A DNA stretch of 39,464 bases from Verrucomicrobiales bacterium. Its GTDB lineage: Bacteria > Verrucomicrobiota > Verrucomicrobiia > Limisphaerales > CAIMTB01. Positions 25,748 through 34,240 of this stretch are shown piece by piece. The DNA lies in contig JAEUHG010000037.1 of NCBI GenBank assembly GCA_016795425.1, positions 1-39,464 of the forward strand, in the 5' to 3' direction. The notes below the pieces were generated by a model that did no database searches, was not told the DNA's origin, and saw nothing but the letters and a program-made list of their open reading frames with translations. Position numbers and translations under genes: made by a program. Within the stretch, counting starts at the first letter, position 1. Each line of letters begins with the position of its first letter.

Positions 25748-28132
25748 ATGCCCCTGCTGCGCTGCGTTCACACGAACCGCTTGGCCTTGCGCCTCGCGAG
25801 GTTCCGGGGCGTCCTCCTGTTAGGAATCTTCAGTGCGTTGGGTGGAATGGCCGAGTCGGCGCCACGCAAACCCTCGCCCAACACCCAGTTCATCTCCCAA
25901 TACTGCCTCGATTGCCACGACACCGATGCCGCGAAAGGCGGCATCAATCTTGAAGGCCTGGATCCCGCCCAAGTGGAACCCGGGACCGATCTCTGGGAGC
26001 GCGTCGTCCGTAAAGTGGCGACCCGACAAATGCCACCTCCCGGCAAACGTCGGCCCGATGACCGGGAATCCGACCGCTTCGTCACCCGTCTTGCATCGGC
26101 CTTGGACCTTGCGGCGGCGAAGTCGCCGGAGCCCGGACGCACCGACACCATCCGTCGCCTCAACCGCATCGAATACCAGAACGCCATTCGCGATCTGCTT
26201 GGACTCCACATCGATGCCGCCGCCTTGCTGCCGAAAGACGACGCCAGCCACGGCTTCGACAACGTGACCGTCGGCGATTTGTCCCCGACCCTCCTGGATC
26301 GGTACATTGCCGCGGCCCAAAAGATCAGCCGTCTGGCCGTCGGTTCCGTGAGCCGCCACCCCGGGGGTGAGACCTTCCGATTTCCGGCGGATCTCACCCA
26401 GGATTATCCCGTCGAAGGTCTGCCCCTGGGAACCCGAGGAGGTGGATTGCTGCCCTGCACTTTTCCTCGCGACGGCACTTATGAGTTCCAGATTCGCCTC
26501 GCGCGCGACCGCAACGAAGCCGTCGAAGGACTGTCGGAACCCCACGAACTGGTCCTCCTGTTGGATCGAGCCGAAGTCCAGCGATTCGCCGTCACACCAC
26601 CCCCCGGCCCGAACAAGGATTACGACCACGTCGATGCGCACCTCAAAGTTCGGCTCCCGGTCAGCGCCGGACGACGCCAGATGGGCGTCACCTTCCTGAA
26701 GAATCCATCGGCGCTGCTGGAAACCCGACGCCAGCCCCACGCCGCCCATTTCAATTTCCACCGTCACCCCCGCCTTGGTCCCGCCGTCTACCAGGTCTCG
26801 ATAACCGGCCCCTATGACTCAACCGGGCCGGGAGACACGGACAGTCGCCGACAACTCTTCGCCGGTAAGCCTCAGGACAGCGCCCACGAAGAAGCCTTCG
26901 CTGCCGGCGTTTTGAAGCGACTCATGCAACGGGCCTATCGACGGCCGATCACCCCCGATGACCTCGAGTCGCCCTTGCAATTCTACCGAGAAGCCCGCGA
27001 GGAGAACGGCTTCGAAGCCGGGATGGAAGCCGCACTCGCGGCGGTTCTGGTCAGCCCAAACTTCCTGTTCCGCGTCGAGCGCGATCCTCCCGGCATTCAG
27101 CCCGGCACCGCGTATCACCTTGCCGACCTCGAACTGGCGTCACGCCTCTCCTTCTTCCTCTGGAGCAGCCTGCCCGACGACGCGTTACTGACGCCTGCCT
27201 TCGCGGGTGACCTGCACCAGCCCAGGGAACTGGCCCGGCAGACGCGGCGGATGCTGGCGGATCCGCGTGCCGGCGCGTTGGCCAGCAATTTCGCCTCGCA
27301 ATGGCTGCAAACCCGGAACCTGGACGCCATCACTCCCGACCTCCGGCTCTTTCCTGACTTCGACGACAATCTCCGCCAGGCCTTCCGCCGGGAGACCGAG
27401 CTGTTCGTCGACCGCGTGCGCCGGGAGGATCGAAGCATCCTGGAATTCATCAAGTCGGACGGCACCTATCTGAATGAACGCCTCGCCCGCCACTACGACG
27501 TGCCGCACATCTACGGAAGCCACTTCCGCTGGGTGCCCCTGCATGAGGTGTCTCGAAGCGGCGGTTTGCTCCGTCAGGGCAGCGTGCTCACCGTCACCTC
27601 GTACGCCACCCGAACCTCGCCGGTCCTGCGCGGCAAATGGATTCTCGACAACCTGCTCGGATCGCCGCCCCCGCCGCCGCTGCCAAACGTGCCGGCTTTG
27701 AGGGACAACACCGTTTCCGCAACGGCCTCCGTGCGCGCGCGCCTGGCCGAACACCGCGCCAATCCGGCCTGCGCGAGTTGCCATGACGTCATGGACCCGG
27801 TGGGATTTGCTTTGGAGAATTTTGATGCCGTCGGACGCTGGCGCATTCTGGAGGACGGACAGCCGGTGGACAGTTCCGGCGGGTTGCCCGACGGCCGCGT
27901 GTTTGACGGCGTGGCGGGTTTGGAATCGGGCCTGCTGGATCAGCCGGAACTTTTCGCCCAAGCCCTGACCGAAAAGCTGCTCATCTACGCGCTGGGCCGA
28001 GGTCTCAGCCCGAAGGATGCGCCGGCGGTCAGAAAAATCGTGCGCGACGCCGCCAAGGACCACTACCGCTTCTCCTCGATCATCTTGGGCATCGTCCAAT
28101 CCCTGCCGTTCACTCAAAGGAAATCCCTATGA
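25748..28132 (+). CDS. Secreted c-type cytochrome-like DUF1592/DUF1588/DUF1585 protein
   Basis: About 794 residues. The basic N-terminus and GVLLLGIFSALGG form a signal peptide or anchor. A haem-binding CLDCH motif (Cys53-His57, in QYCLDCHDTDAAKGG) lies in the N-terminal planctomycete cytochrome domain. A DUF1587 segment with RRLNRIEYQNAIRDLLGL follows, then a carbohydrate-binding-like region, DUF1595 and DUF1592 (ELASRLSFFLWSSLPDD) at about 380-590. DUF1588 (RSGGLLRQGSVLTVTSYATR) contains a second CASCH (Cys675-His679, in CASCHDVMDPVGFALENFD). DUF1585 ends the protein. Family architecture and order are complete. Such proteins are numerous in Planctomycetota and Verrucomicrobiota and are thought to act in periplasmic redox steps of polymer degradation, but the reaction is unknown. 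Its last four bases overlap the next gene's start (ATGA), so translation is coupled. Confidence 0.92.
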   Translation: MPLLRCVHTNRLALRLARFRGVLLLGIFSALGGMAESAPRKPSPNTQFISQYCLDCHDTDAAKGGINLEGLDPAQVEPGTDLWERVVRKVATRQMPPPGKRRPDDRESDRFVTRLASALDLAAAKSPEPGRTDTIRRLNRIEYQNAIRDLLGLHIDAAALLPKDDASHGFDNVTVGDLSPTLLDRYIAAAQKISRLAVGSVSRHPGGETFRFPADLTQDYPVEGLPLGTRGGGLLPCTFPRDGTYEFQIRLARDRNEAVEGLSEPHELVLLLDRAEVQRFAVTPPPGPNKDYDHVDAHLKVRLPVSAGRRQMGVTFLKNPSALLETRRQPHAAHFNFHRHPRLGPAVYQVSITGPYDSTGPGDTDSRRQLFAGKPQDSAHEEAFAAGVLKRLMQRAYRRPITPDDLESPLQFYREAREENGFEAGMEAALAAVLVSPNFLFRVERDPPGIQPGTAYHLADLELASRLSFFLWSSLPDDALLTPAFAGDLHQPRELARQTRRMLADPRAGALASNFASQWLQTRNLDAITPDLRLFPDFDDNLRQAFRRETELFVDRVRREDRSILEFIKSDGTYLNERLARHYDVPHIYGSHFRWVPLHEVSRSGGLLRQGSVLTVTSYATRTSPVLRGKWILDNLLGSPPPPPLPNVPALRDNTVSATASVRARLAEHRANPACASCHDVMDPVGFALENFDAVGRWRILEDGQPVDSSGGLPDGRVFDGVAGLESGLLDQPELFAQALTEKLLIYALGRGLSPKDAPAVRKIVRDAAKDHYRFSSIILGIVQSLPFTQRKSL
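28116..28121 (+). promoter_or_regulatory. Ribosome-binding site for the DUF1552 gene
   Basis: AAAGGA lies seven bases before the ATG at 28129, within the 3' end of the upstream gene. It is one of few clear Shine-Dalgarno sites in the window and supports this start and translational coupling. Confidence 0.7.
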
Positions 28133-29469
28133 TTCTCACTCGTCGATCCTTGCCCCGCCGGACCTTCCTTCGAGGAGTCGGCGCCACGCTGGCCCTCCCC
28201 CTGCTGGATGCCATGATTCCGGCTGCCACGGCGCAATTCCGCACGGCGGCGAAACCCGCGTGCCGGCTGGGCTTCGTCTTCATGCCGATGGGTTGTGACA
28301 TCACGCGTTGGACACCACCCGGCGATCGACTCGACGTCTTGTCGCCCATCCTCGATTCGCTGGCACCGGTGAAGGACCGGGTCACCATTATTTCCAACCT
28401 CGAGCTGCAAAACGCGTATCCCGGCAGCCACGCCACTTCCAATTCGGCCTTCCTCAGCGCCGCGAAGGCCAAATTGACCGAGAGCACGGATTATTACCTT
28501 GGCACGACGGTGGACCAGATCGCCGCCAAACAGATGGGCAAGGCTACCGCGTTGCCTTCGCTGGAATTGGCCATGGACCTGCTCCAGCTGGCGGGCCAAT
28601 GCGACAACGGCTACGCCTGCGTCTATCAGAACAACCTTTCCTGGTCCTCACCCACCACGCCGCTCCCGGCCGAGGCGCATCCCCGTTTGGTCTTTGAAAG
28701 CCTCTTCGGCGAAGGCGGTTCATCGACCGAACGCCGTGCCGCTCTGCGCAAGAAAGCCAGCCTCCTCGACTCGTTTCGCGAGGATGTCCGAAAACTGAAT
28801 CGCCAGCTCGGTCCCGCCGACCAAGCCCGGGTGAATCACTATCTCGAGACGGTCCGCGAGGTGGAACGCCGCATTCAGAAGGCCGAGTCCGATGCCGTCG
28901 GAAGTCCATTGCCCGACCTGGATCGACCCGCCGGTGTTCCTGCCGCTTACGCGGATCACGCGCGACTGATGTTCGATCTGCAGGTGCTGGCGCTACAAGG
29001 CGACGTCACCCGCGTCATCACCTTTCAATTGGCCAGGGAAACCAGCAATCGCACCTACCCCGAGATCGGCGTGCCGGATCCCCATCATCCGCTGTCCCAC
29101 CACGGCAATGACCCGGAGAAGATCGCGCGCATGGCCAAGATCAACCAGTTCCACGTCTCGCTCTTCGCCGAGTACCTGCAGAAACTCAAGGCCACTCCCG
29201 AAGGTGACGGCAACCTGCTCGATCACAGCCTGATTCTTTACGGCAGCGGTATCGGAGATCCGAACATTCACGATCACACCAACCTGCCCATCATCGTGGC
29301 CGGTGGCGGCGCCGGCCAATGGAAGGGCGGACGCCACGTTCGCTACGCCCAGCCCAAGCCGTTGGCCAACCTGCACCTCACCCTGCTCGACAAAGCCGGC
29401 ATCCACCTGGACTCGTTTGCCGACAGCACGGGAAAACTCACCGAGTTCCAGGAGCCTCTGGCGATTTGA
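28129..29469 (+). CDS. Tat-exported DUF1552 protein
   Basis: About 446 residues, full length for the family. The N-terminus is a twin-arginine signal: RRTFLRG followed by VGATLALPLLDAM and an Ala cleavage region, so the protein is folded, perhaps with a cofactor, before export. DUF1552 features are present: RLGFVFMPMGCD near the start, ESTDYYLGTTVDQIAAKQ, SWSSPTTPLPAE, VREVERRI and, near the end, LYGSGIGDPNIHDHTNLPI. The last block resembles the metal site of alkaline-phosphatase-like folds, as in the related DUF1501 family. It overlaps the DUF1592 gene by four bases (ATGA). This DUF1592-DUF1552 pair is conserved in Planctomycetota and Verrucomicrobiota. Its biochemical role has not been established to my knowledge; joint periplasmic action with the cytochrome is inferred. 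Confidence 0.92.
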   Translation: MILTRRSLPRRTFLRGVGATLALPLLDAMIPAATAQFRTAAKPACRLGFVFMPMGCDITRWTPPGDRLDVLSPILDSLAPVKDRVTIISNLELQNAYPGSHATSNSAFLSAAKAKLTESTDYYLGTTVDQIAAKQMGKATALPSLELAMDLLQLAGQCDNGYACVYQNNLSWSSPTTPLPAEAHPRLVFESLFGEGGSSTERRAALRKKASLLDSFREDVRKLNRQLGPADQARVNHYLETVREVERRIQKAESDAVGSPLPDLDRPAGVPAAYADHARLMFDLQVLALQGDVTRVITFQLARETSNRTYPEIGVPDPHHPLSHHGNDPEKIARMAKINQFHVSLFAEYLQKLKATPEGDGNLLDHSLILYGSGIGDPNIHDHTNLPIIVAGGGAGQWKGGRHVRYAQPKPLANLHLTLLDKAGIHLDSFADSTGKLTEFQEPLAI

Positions 29470-29502
29470 GGATCTTGCCGGAATCACGGCCCCCGTACCG
29501 GA

Positions 29503-30999
29503 ATGACCCAGACACTCCGCCACCTCGGCGCCGTGAGCACCGACCACCGAGCGTCGCCGCTTTGCAGGTCGGGCTTCGGCCCGCTGTTGCTCCTTCTCCT
29601 TAGCCTCTCCGTTCACGCCGGTGATGCTGATCTGGCGGACGCCGTCGAATCCCTCGATCGGCCGCGAATCCAGCAGCTTCTTAAAGCATCCACGGAACTG
29701 AATGCGTCCCAACCGGACGGCATGACCGCCCTGCATTGGGCGGTGTACCACGACGATTCCGCGCTCACCCGGCGCCTCATCAAGGCGGGCGCCGATGTGG
29801 CCGCCACCAATCGTTACGGCGTGGCCGCGCTCTCCATCGCCTGCCAGAACGGCGGCACCGAACTGGTTGAACTGCTGCTCGCCGCCGGGGCGGATCCCAA
29901 CACGTCGCAACGCGGGGGTGAAACCGCGCTCATGACCGCGGCGCGCACCGGGAAGGCCGGCCCCGTCCAAGCGCTGCTGAAGCGCGGCGCCCGAGTGGAT
30001 GCCGAGGAACGCCGCGGTCAGACCGCCTTGCTCTGGGCCGCGGCGGAAGGACACGCGGACGTTGTCGAGATGCTTCTCCACGCCGGAGCGAACCCTCGAA
30101 AGACGTTGCCCGACTCCGGATTCACCGCGTTTTTCCTCGCTGCGCGCGAAGGCCGCGGCGAGGTGGTCCGGGTCCTGCTCAAAGCCGGCATCGACGTCAA
30201 CGAGGCCATGCAACCGCGCAAGGTCACCGCCAAAGGCCCCCGCAAAGGTACCAGCGCCCTGCTCCTGGCCATCGAGAACGGGCACTTCGAAGTTGCCGTG
30301 GACCTGCTCAAAGCCGGCGCAGATCCCAACGATCAACGGTCCGGATTCACTCCACTCCACGCCCTGACCTGGGTGCGAAAACCGAGCCGCGGCGAGGACG
30401 ACGGCGACCCGACCCCGCTGGGCTCGGGCCGATTGAACAGCCTCCAGTTCGCACAAAGACTGGTCGACCACGGCGCCGACGTGAATGCCCGTCTCACCCA
30501 GGGCAAAGCGTCTCCCGGCTCCTTCGCTCGCGCCGGCGCCACTCCGTTTCTCATGGCCGCCGCGACCGCCGACACCGCCTACCTGCGGGCGTTGGTCGAC
30601 TGGGGTGCCGATCCTAGTTTGGCGAACAACGACGGCTGCACTCCGCTCATGGTGGCGGCGGGGATCGGCGTCGGTTCCGCCGCCGCGAACGAAGTGGCCG
30701 GGACGGAACCAGAAGTTCTCGAAGCCATTCAGTTCCTCTTGGACCACGGTGCCAACGTGAATGCCGTCGATGCCCATGGGGAAACAGCCATGCACGGCGC
30801 GGCCTACAAGAACCTGCCCCAAGTCATCACCTGGCTCGCCGATCATGGAGCGAGCAGCGCGGTATGGAATCGAACCAACAAATACGGCTGGACGCCATTG
30901 GCCATCGCGCAAGGCCATCGTCCCGGCAACTTCAAACCCTCGGCGGAGACGGTGGACGCGTTGCAGCGCGTGATGAGGCCCAGGTCCTCACCGCCCTAG
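29503..30999 (+). CDS. Secreted ankyrin-repeat protein
   Basis: About 498 residues from the ATG at 29503. A signal peptide (FGPLLLLLLSLSVHAG) ends near residue 42. About ten ankyrin repeats fill the rest, including MTALHWAVYHDDSALTRRLI, GVAALSIACQNGG, ETALMTAARTGKAGPVQALL, QTALLWAAAEGHADVVEMLL, AFFLAAREGRGEVVRVLL, SALLLAIENGHFEVAVDLL, TPFLMAAATADTAYLRALV and ETAMHGAAYKNLPQVITWL. The spacing is disturbed in the middle by longer loops (around the PRKVTAKGPRKG segment). It starts 33 bp after the DUF1552 gene and is the third member of this recurring operon, so it probably acts as an extracytoplasmic scaffold for the two partners. That role is inferred from context. Confidence 0.9.
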   Translation: MTQTLRHLGAVSTDHRASPLCRSGFGPLLLLLLSLSVHAGDADLADAVESLDRPRIQQLLKASTELNASQPDGMTALHWAVYHDDSALTRRLIKAGADVAATNRYGVAALSIACQNGGTELVELLLAAGADPNTSQRGGETALMTAARTGKAGPVQALLKRGARVDAEERRGQTALLWAAAEGHADVVEMLLHAGANPRKTLPDSGFTAFFLAAREGRGEVVRVLLKAGIDVNEAMQPRKVTAKGPRKGTSALLLAIENGHFEVAVDLLKAGADPNDQRSGFTPLHALTWVRKPSRGEDDGDPTPLGSGRLNSLQFAQRLVDHGADVNARLTQGKASPGSFARAGATPFLMAAATADTAYLRALVDWGADPSLANNDGCTPLMVAAGIGVGSAAANEVAGTEPEVLEAIQFLLDHGANVNAVDAHGETAMHGAAYKNLPQVITWLADHGASSAVWNRTNKYGWTPLAIAQGHRPGNFKPSAETVDALQRVMRPRSSPP

Positions 31000-31132
31000 C
31001 GACGCCTGGAAGGGTTTCCTCGGATCGAGGTAGATAGGGCCATCCATTCTCGCTCTCTCTACCAACGCGCTTTCCACACACGCAGCGCTCTCGTTCCTTG
31101 AACTCGCAGGTAAGCCAAGTAAGAATTCAGTT

Positions 31133-31384
31133 ATGGATAGCGCGACGATTTCCACGAAAGGCCAATTGGTTATCCCCCAGCGCTTCCGCAAGGCCCTGCA
31201 TCTCCAGGCAGGTGAAAGGGTGTCCTTTTCGATGGAGGGCGAGAAGTTGATCCTGAGGCGCCAGAAGCCCAAACGCGCGCGCCTGGTTCGCGGCAAGTTC
31301 GGTCGCCCCGTCTTGGTCGCCCCACCTGGAGCCCCCCCCATGACGCCAGAACGGGTCAAAACCATTCTCAACGAACTCCCGTGA
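31133..31384 (+). CDS. AbrB/MazE-type antitoxin
   Basis: 83 residues. The SpoVT-AbrB swapped-hairpin DNA-binding domain occupies residues 1-47 with the signature TISTKGQLVIPQRFRKAL and LQAGERVSF. A basic hinge KRARLVRG and a short helical tail MTPERVKTILNELP follow; the tail is the likely toxin-binding part. The last four bases overlap the PIN gene start (GTGA), the usual arrangement for a VapB-type antitoxin. It probably neutralises the PIN toxin and represses its own operon. The promoter should lie in 31000-31132; no operator palindrome was identified. Confidence 0.88.
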   Translation: MDSATISTKGQLVIPQRFRKALHLQAGERVSFSMEGEKLILRRQKPKRARLVRGKFGRPVLVAPPGAPPMTPERVKTILNELP

Positions 31385-31776
31385 GCCACCTGCTGGATGT
31401 CAATTTTCTATTGGCCAGCGCATGGTCGCGGCATTCGGGACACGTCGCCGCCAACCGGTGGCTGAACTCGGCGACCAACTTTGCCACCGCCCCAGTGACT
31501 CAGATGGGATTCCTGCGGGTAAGCCTCAGTCCGGCGTACGGCGCCTCCTTTGGAGATGCCCAGACCGCCCTCAGGGCCATTCTCCGACTTAAGGCGCATC
31601 GCTTTCTGACCGACGCCGTGCTGGCGGATTCCCTGCCCTCGCTTGCGAACGGCCGGGACGTGACCGATGCGCATCTGGTGCGCCTGGCATCCAGTCACGG
31701 CCTGAAGCTCGCCACTTTGGACACCGTGCTCTGTAAGAAGAGTTGGGCTTCCGGCATTGCCGAAAACCCGCTGTGA
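31381..31776 (+). CDS. PIN-domain toxin (VapC-like ribonuclease)
   Basis: 131 residues with a GTG start overlapping the antitoxin stop. The PIN fold is clear: first strand SHLLDVNFLLA (Asp6), VTQMGFLRVSLSP in the middle, RDVTDAHLVRLASSHGLKLATLD at the end (Asp96, Asp114). In classical VapC enzymes a Glu sits where this protein has Gln41. Members of this VapC subfamily often carry Gln or another residue there, so loss of activity cannot be concluded. The predicted role is an Mg-dependent endoribonuclease that blocks translation when the antitoxin is degraded. Its RNA target is unknown. Confidence 0.87.
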   Translation: MSHLLDVNFLLASAWSRHSGHVAANRWLNSATNFATAPVTQMGFLRVSLSPAYGASFGDAQTALRAILRLKAHRFLTDAVLADSLPSLANGRDVTDAHLVRLASSHGLKLATLDTVLCKKSWASGIAENPL

Positions 31777-31925
31777 CCGGCACTGGCCTGCGTCACGGCA
31801 ATATCGTCTCACCGCGACCACCTTGGTCTTCAAACCTTGCAGCGCGCGATGGCGACCGCTGGCTCGGCACAGAGCCATGCCTCGAGACGTAACCTCGGTC
31901 CGGGATTCGTTTAGACAGCGGTGGA
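31777..31925 (+). other. Short intergenic region before the CRTAC gene
   Basis: 149 bp with no supported gene and no clear promoter boxes or terminator hairpin. Confidence 0.4.
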
Positions 31926-33974
31926 ATGAACCGTCCTCCTGCCGCACCTCCCGGACAACGCCCGCCCCACCTTCGCCTCGATCACGAGTCAGACCACTTT
32001 CACCGAGTCCTGCTGGCGGTACTCATTCTCGCCCTGAACTTGGTCATGGGCTTGGCGACCCAGGCCCAGTCGCCGCCGACGATCACCCGGCCGCCGGCCG
32101 GTCTTTCGCGAAGCTTGGGAGATCGTGCCACGCTGAACGTGTCGGTCACGGGTGGATCACCGCTCAGCTATCAATGGCTTTTCGATGGGGTCACGCTCGA
32201 CGGCGCCACCAACCGTCTGCTTCTCCTCACCAATCTCACGGCGGCCATGGCTGGCAGTTACACGGTCATCGTCTCCAACTCTGCCGGCATCGCCACCAGC
32301 GCTCCCGCCTTTTTGGACGTCGACACCACCTTTTCGCTCGTTGCGGATAGTCCAATCTCCCGATTTGCCGCGTGGGGACAATCCTGGGGCGACTACGATG
32401 ACGATGGTTACGTCGATCTCCACCTTGCCGGCGACCTCGGACATCAACTGTTCCACAACCAGCGCGATGGCACCCTGCGCCGGGTCCTCCCACCTCATGC
32501 CATGATCAACCGGACCTACACCAAAGGGGCCGTCAGTTCCGGACATTGGGCGGACTTCGACAACGACGGCCACCTCGATTTGTTCGCGCCTGTGGGCTGG
32601 GGAGGCGCTGCGGAACGGAATCACCTGTTCCGCGGGCTTGGAGACGGCACCTTTGTTTCCCACACCAACGCGCCCGTGGGAACGGAGGCAACCGAAGGGG
32701 CGTCGGCAGCATGGGCCGACTTCAATCGGGACGGCTTGCTCGATCTCTTCGTCGGCAATCTCGCCGCCGATTCGAACTCGGCCAAACCCATCCGCAACAC
32801 GCTCTATCTGGGACAACCGGGCGGTGCGTTCGTGCGTTGGCGACCTCCCGGTTTTGAGGCGTTCCAAGGTCGAAACTACGGCTGCGCAGCCGGCGATTTT
32901 AATGCCGATGGCTATCCCGACATCGCCCTCTCCGTGCGTCTGAATGGAGTCTTGCGAAATGTGATTCTCTTCAATCAGGGCGGCGCCGATTTTGAGGCGA
33001 TTTCCATCGGGGTGGGCGGCCAGAACTATGGCGCCATCATGGCGGGCGACTTCGACAACGACGGCGCCTTGGATCTGTTTTCCACTTGGGTCAATGGATC
33101 CGGCAACCGGTTGTACCGCAACGACGGTCACGGCAACTTTCTCCAACTTTCAACGGTCGGGCCCGCCATGGATCCGGCTCGAACTCTGAGTGGGGCCTGG
33201 GGTGACTATGACAACGATGGGGACCTCGACCTCTTTCTCCCGGGCACGGAAGAAGCGGCCACCGGAGGTCGCAATGATGCCCTGTGGCGCAACGACGGCG
33301 ACCATACCTTCACTCGTGTGACGGCCGGAAGTTTGGGGAATGACGAGATCAACAGTGAGTCGGCTGCCTGGGGTGACGTTGACAATGACGGCTTCCTGGA
33401 TCTTGCCGTCGCAGGATTCAACAGCCGCCTTTACCGCAACAACGGGAAGCGAGATGGACCCGGCAACTCATGGCTGCTGCTTCGATTGGTCGGAACGAAA
33501 TCCAATCGCTCGGCTATCGGCGCCAAAGTCCGGGTCACCGCAAGGCTTCGCGGAAACACGGTGCTGCAATTTCGGGAAGTCGGAGCCGGCAACAGTTTTG
33601 GTCAGAATGATCCCCGCCTCCATTTCGGCCTGGGTGACGCGACGCACGTCGAGACGATCCAGATCGAGTGGCCCAACGGGACTCAACAGACCCTCACCGC
33701 GGTCGCGGCGCGGCAAATCCTCACTGTGACCGAACCCGATGACCGCCTTCGACTCCAACTCCACCGCGGCAACGATCCCTCGTCCACGACCTTGAATCTT
33801 CAAGTCCTGGGATTCACTGAAGGCCGGGCCGCGGTGGAAACTTCCGAAGACTTCATCCATTGGACCCACCACGGCGAGGTGCAGTCGGAATCCCAGGGCA
33901 ACCCGAGCCTTCAGATTCCGATATCGACCACGCACAGCGTTCGTTATTTCCGAGGGCGTCGAGTGGGTCCGTGA
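31926..33974 (+). CDS. Secreted CRTAC protein: Ig domain, seven FG-GAP/VCBS repeats, ASPIC/UnbV
   Basis: About 682 residues from ATG 31926. A hydrophobic segment VLLAVLILALNLVMGLATQAQ near residues 28-48 is a signal peptide behind a long N-region. An Ig-like domain spans about 50-135 (YQWLFDGVTL, AGSYTVIVSNSAG). Seven calcium-loop repeats follow: DYDDDGYVDL, DFDNDGHLDL, DFNRDGLLDL, DFNADGYPDI, DFDNDGALDL, DYDNDGDLDL and DVDNDGFLDL. This is the exact number for an integrin-like seven-bladed propeller. The ASPIC/UnbV domain is at about 515-610 (SAIGAKVRVTARLRG, ending IEWPNGTQQTL). The end of the protein carries the AVETSEDFIHW module shared with other secreted proteins here. CRTAC proteins are extracellular and calcium-dependent; an adhesion role is likely but unproven. 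Confidence 0.92.
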   Translation: MNRPPAAPPGQRPPHLRLDHESDHFHRVLLAVLILALNLVMGLATQAQSPPTITRPPAGLSRSLGDRATLNVSVTGGSPLSYQWLFDGVTLDGATNRLLLLTNLTAAMAGSYTVIVSNSAGIATSAPAFLDVDTTFSLVADSPISRFAAWGQSWGDYDDDGYVDLHLAGDLGHQLFHNQRDGTLRRVLPPHAMINRTYTKGAVSSGHWADFDNDGHLDLFAPVGWGGAAERNHLFRGLGDGTFVSHTNAPVGTEATEGASAAWADFNRDGLLDLFVGNLAADSNSAKPIRNTLYLGQPGGAFVRWRPPGFEAFQGRNYGCAAGDFNADGYPDIALSVRLNGVLRNVILFNQGGADFEAISIGVGGQNYGAIMAGDFDNDGALDLFSTWVNGSGNRLYRNDGHGNFLQLSTVGPAMDPARTLSGAWGDYDNDGDLDLFLPGTEEAATGGRNDALWRNDGDHTFTRVTAGSLGNDEINSESAAWGDVDNDGFLDLAVAGFNSRLYRNNGKRDGPGNSWLLLRLVGTKSNRSAIGAKVRVTARLRGNTVLQFREVGAGNSFGQNDPRLHFGLGDATHVETIQIEWPNGTQQTLTAVAARQILTVTEPDDRLRLQLHRGNDPSSTTLNLQVLGFTEGRAAVETSEDFIHWTHHGEVQSESQGNPSLQIPISTTHSVRYFRGRRVGP

Positions 33975-34240
33975 AGTGATGACGATTATGACGGTGAAGG
34001 TGGGCGGCAGCAGGCTTCAGGCCGAGCAGCGCCCCTTTCAGGAAAAAGCGGTAGAGGTCTACCGCAGCCCACGACGCTTTGCGCCTGTCCACACCCAGGG
34101 TCAGGCGGGCGCCGGCCGTCTTGGAGTGCGGGAGCCCTCTCCCGCTTTTCGTCCAGACAACGCGGAGATGCGCCCGCTGAGGACGACCCACCGCATTGCC
34201 GATTGCCGGGCGAATACAGACCGCCTAGCGTCGCAATGCC
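33975..34240. other. Intergenic region between the CRTAC and kinase genes
   Basis: The 266-bp gap is largely occupied by copy B of the REPIN-like element (34048-34176). No gene or promoter consensus is visible in the rest. Confidence 0.5.
34048..34176 (+). repeat. REPIN-like element, copy B
   Basis: This copy has the same plan as the element at 5499-5639. Hairpin 1 is GCGGTAG-AGGT-CTACCGC (34048-34065). Hairpin 2 is GCGGGAG-CCCT-CTCCCGC (34128-34145). Each 7-bp stem is perfect although bases differ from copy A on both arms, which shows compensatory change. The core begins CGCAGCCCACGACGCTTTGCG, one base longer than quoted safely here as two parts (CGCAGCCCACGACG and CTTTGCG). The right flank GACAACGCGGAGATGCGCCCG (34156-34176) differs from copy A by one base, and its two halves are GACAACGCGG and AGATGCGCCCG. 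Confidence 0.75.

Noticed and set aside
23898..25748. Long minus-strand open frame of about 616 codons opposite the LamG gene 3' half
   Set aside because: Same mirroring effect; no signal peptide, motif or operon context.
28993..30918. Long minus-strand open frame opposite the DUF1552 and ankyrin genes
   Set aside because: It spans two well-supported plus-strand genes and shows no recognisable domain.
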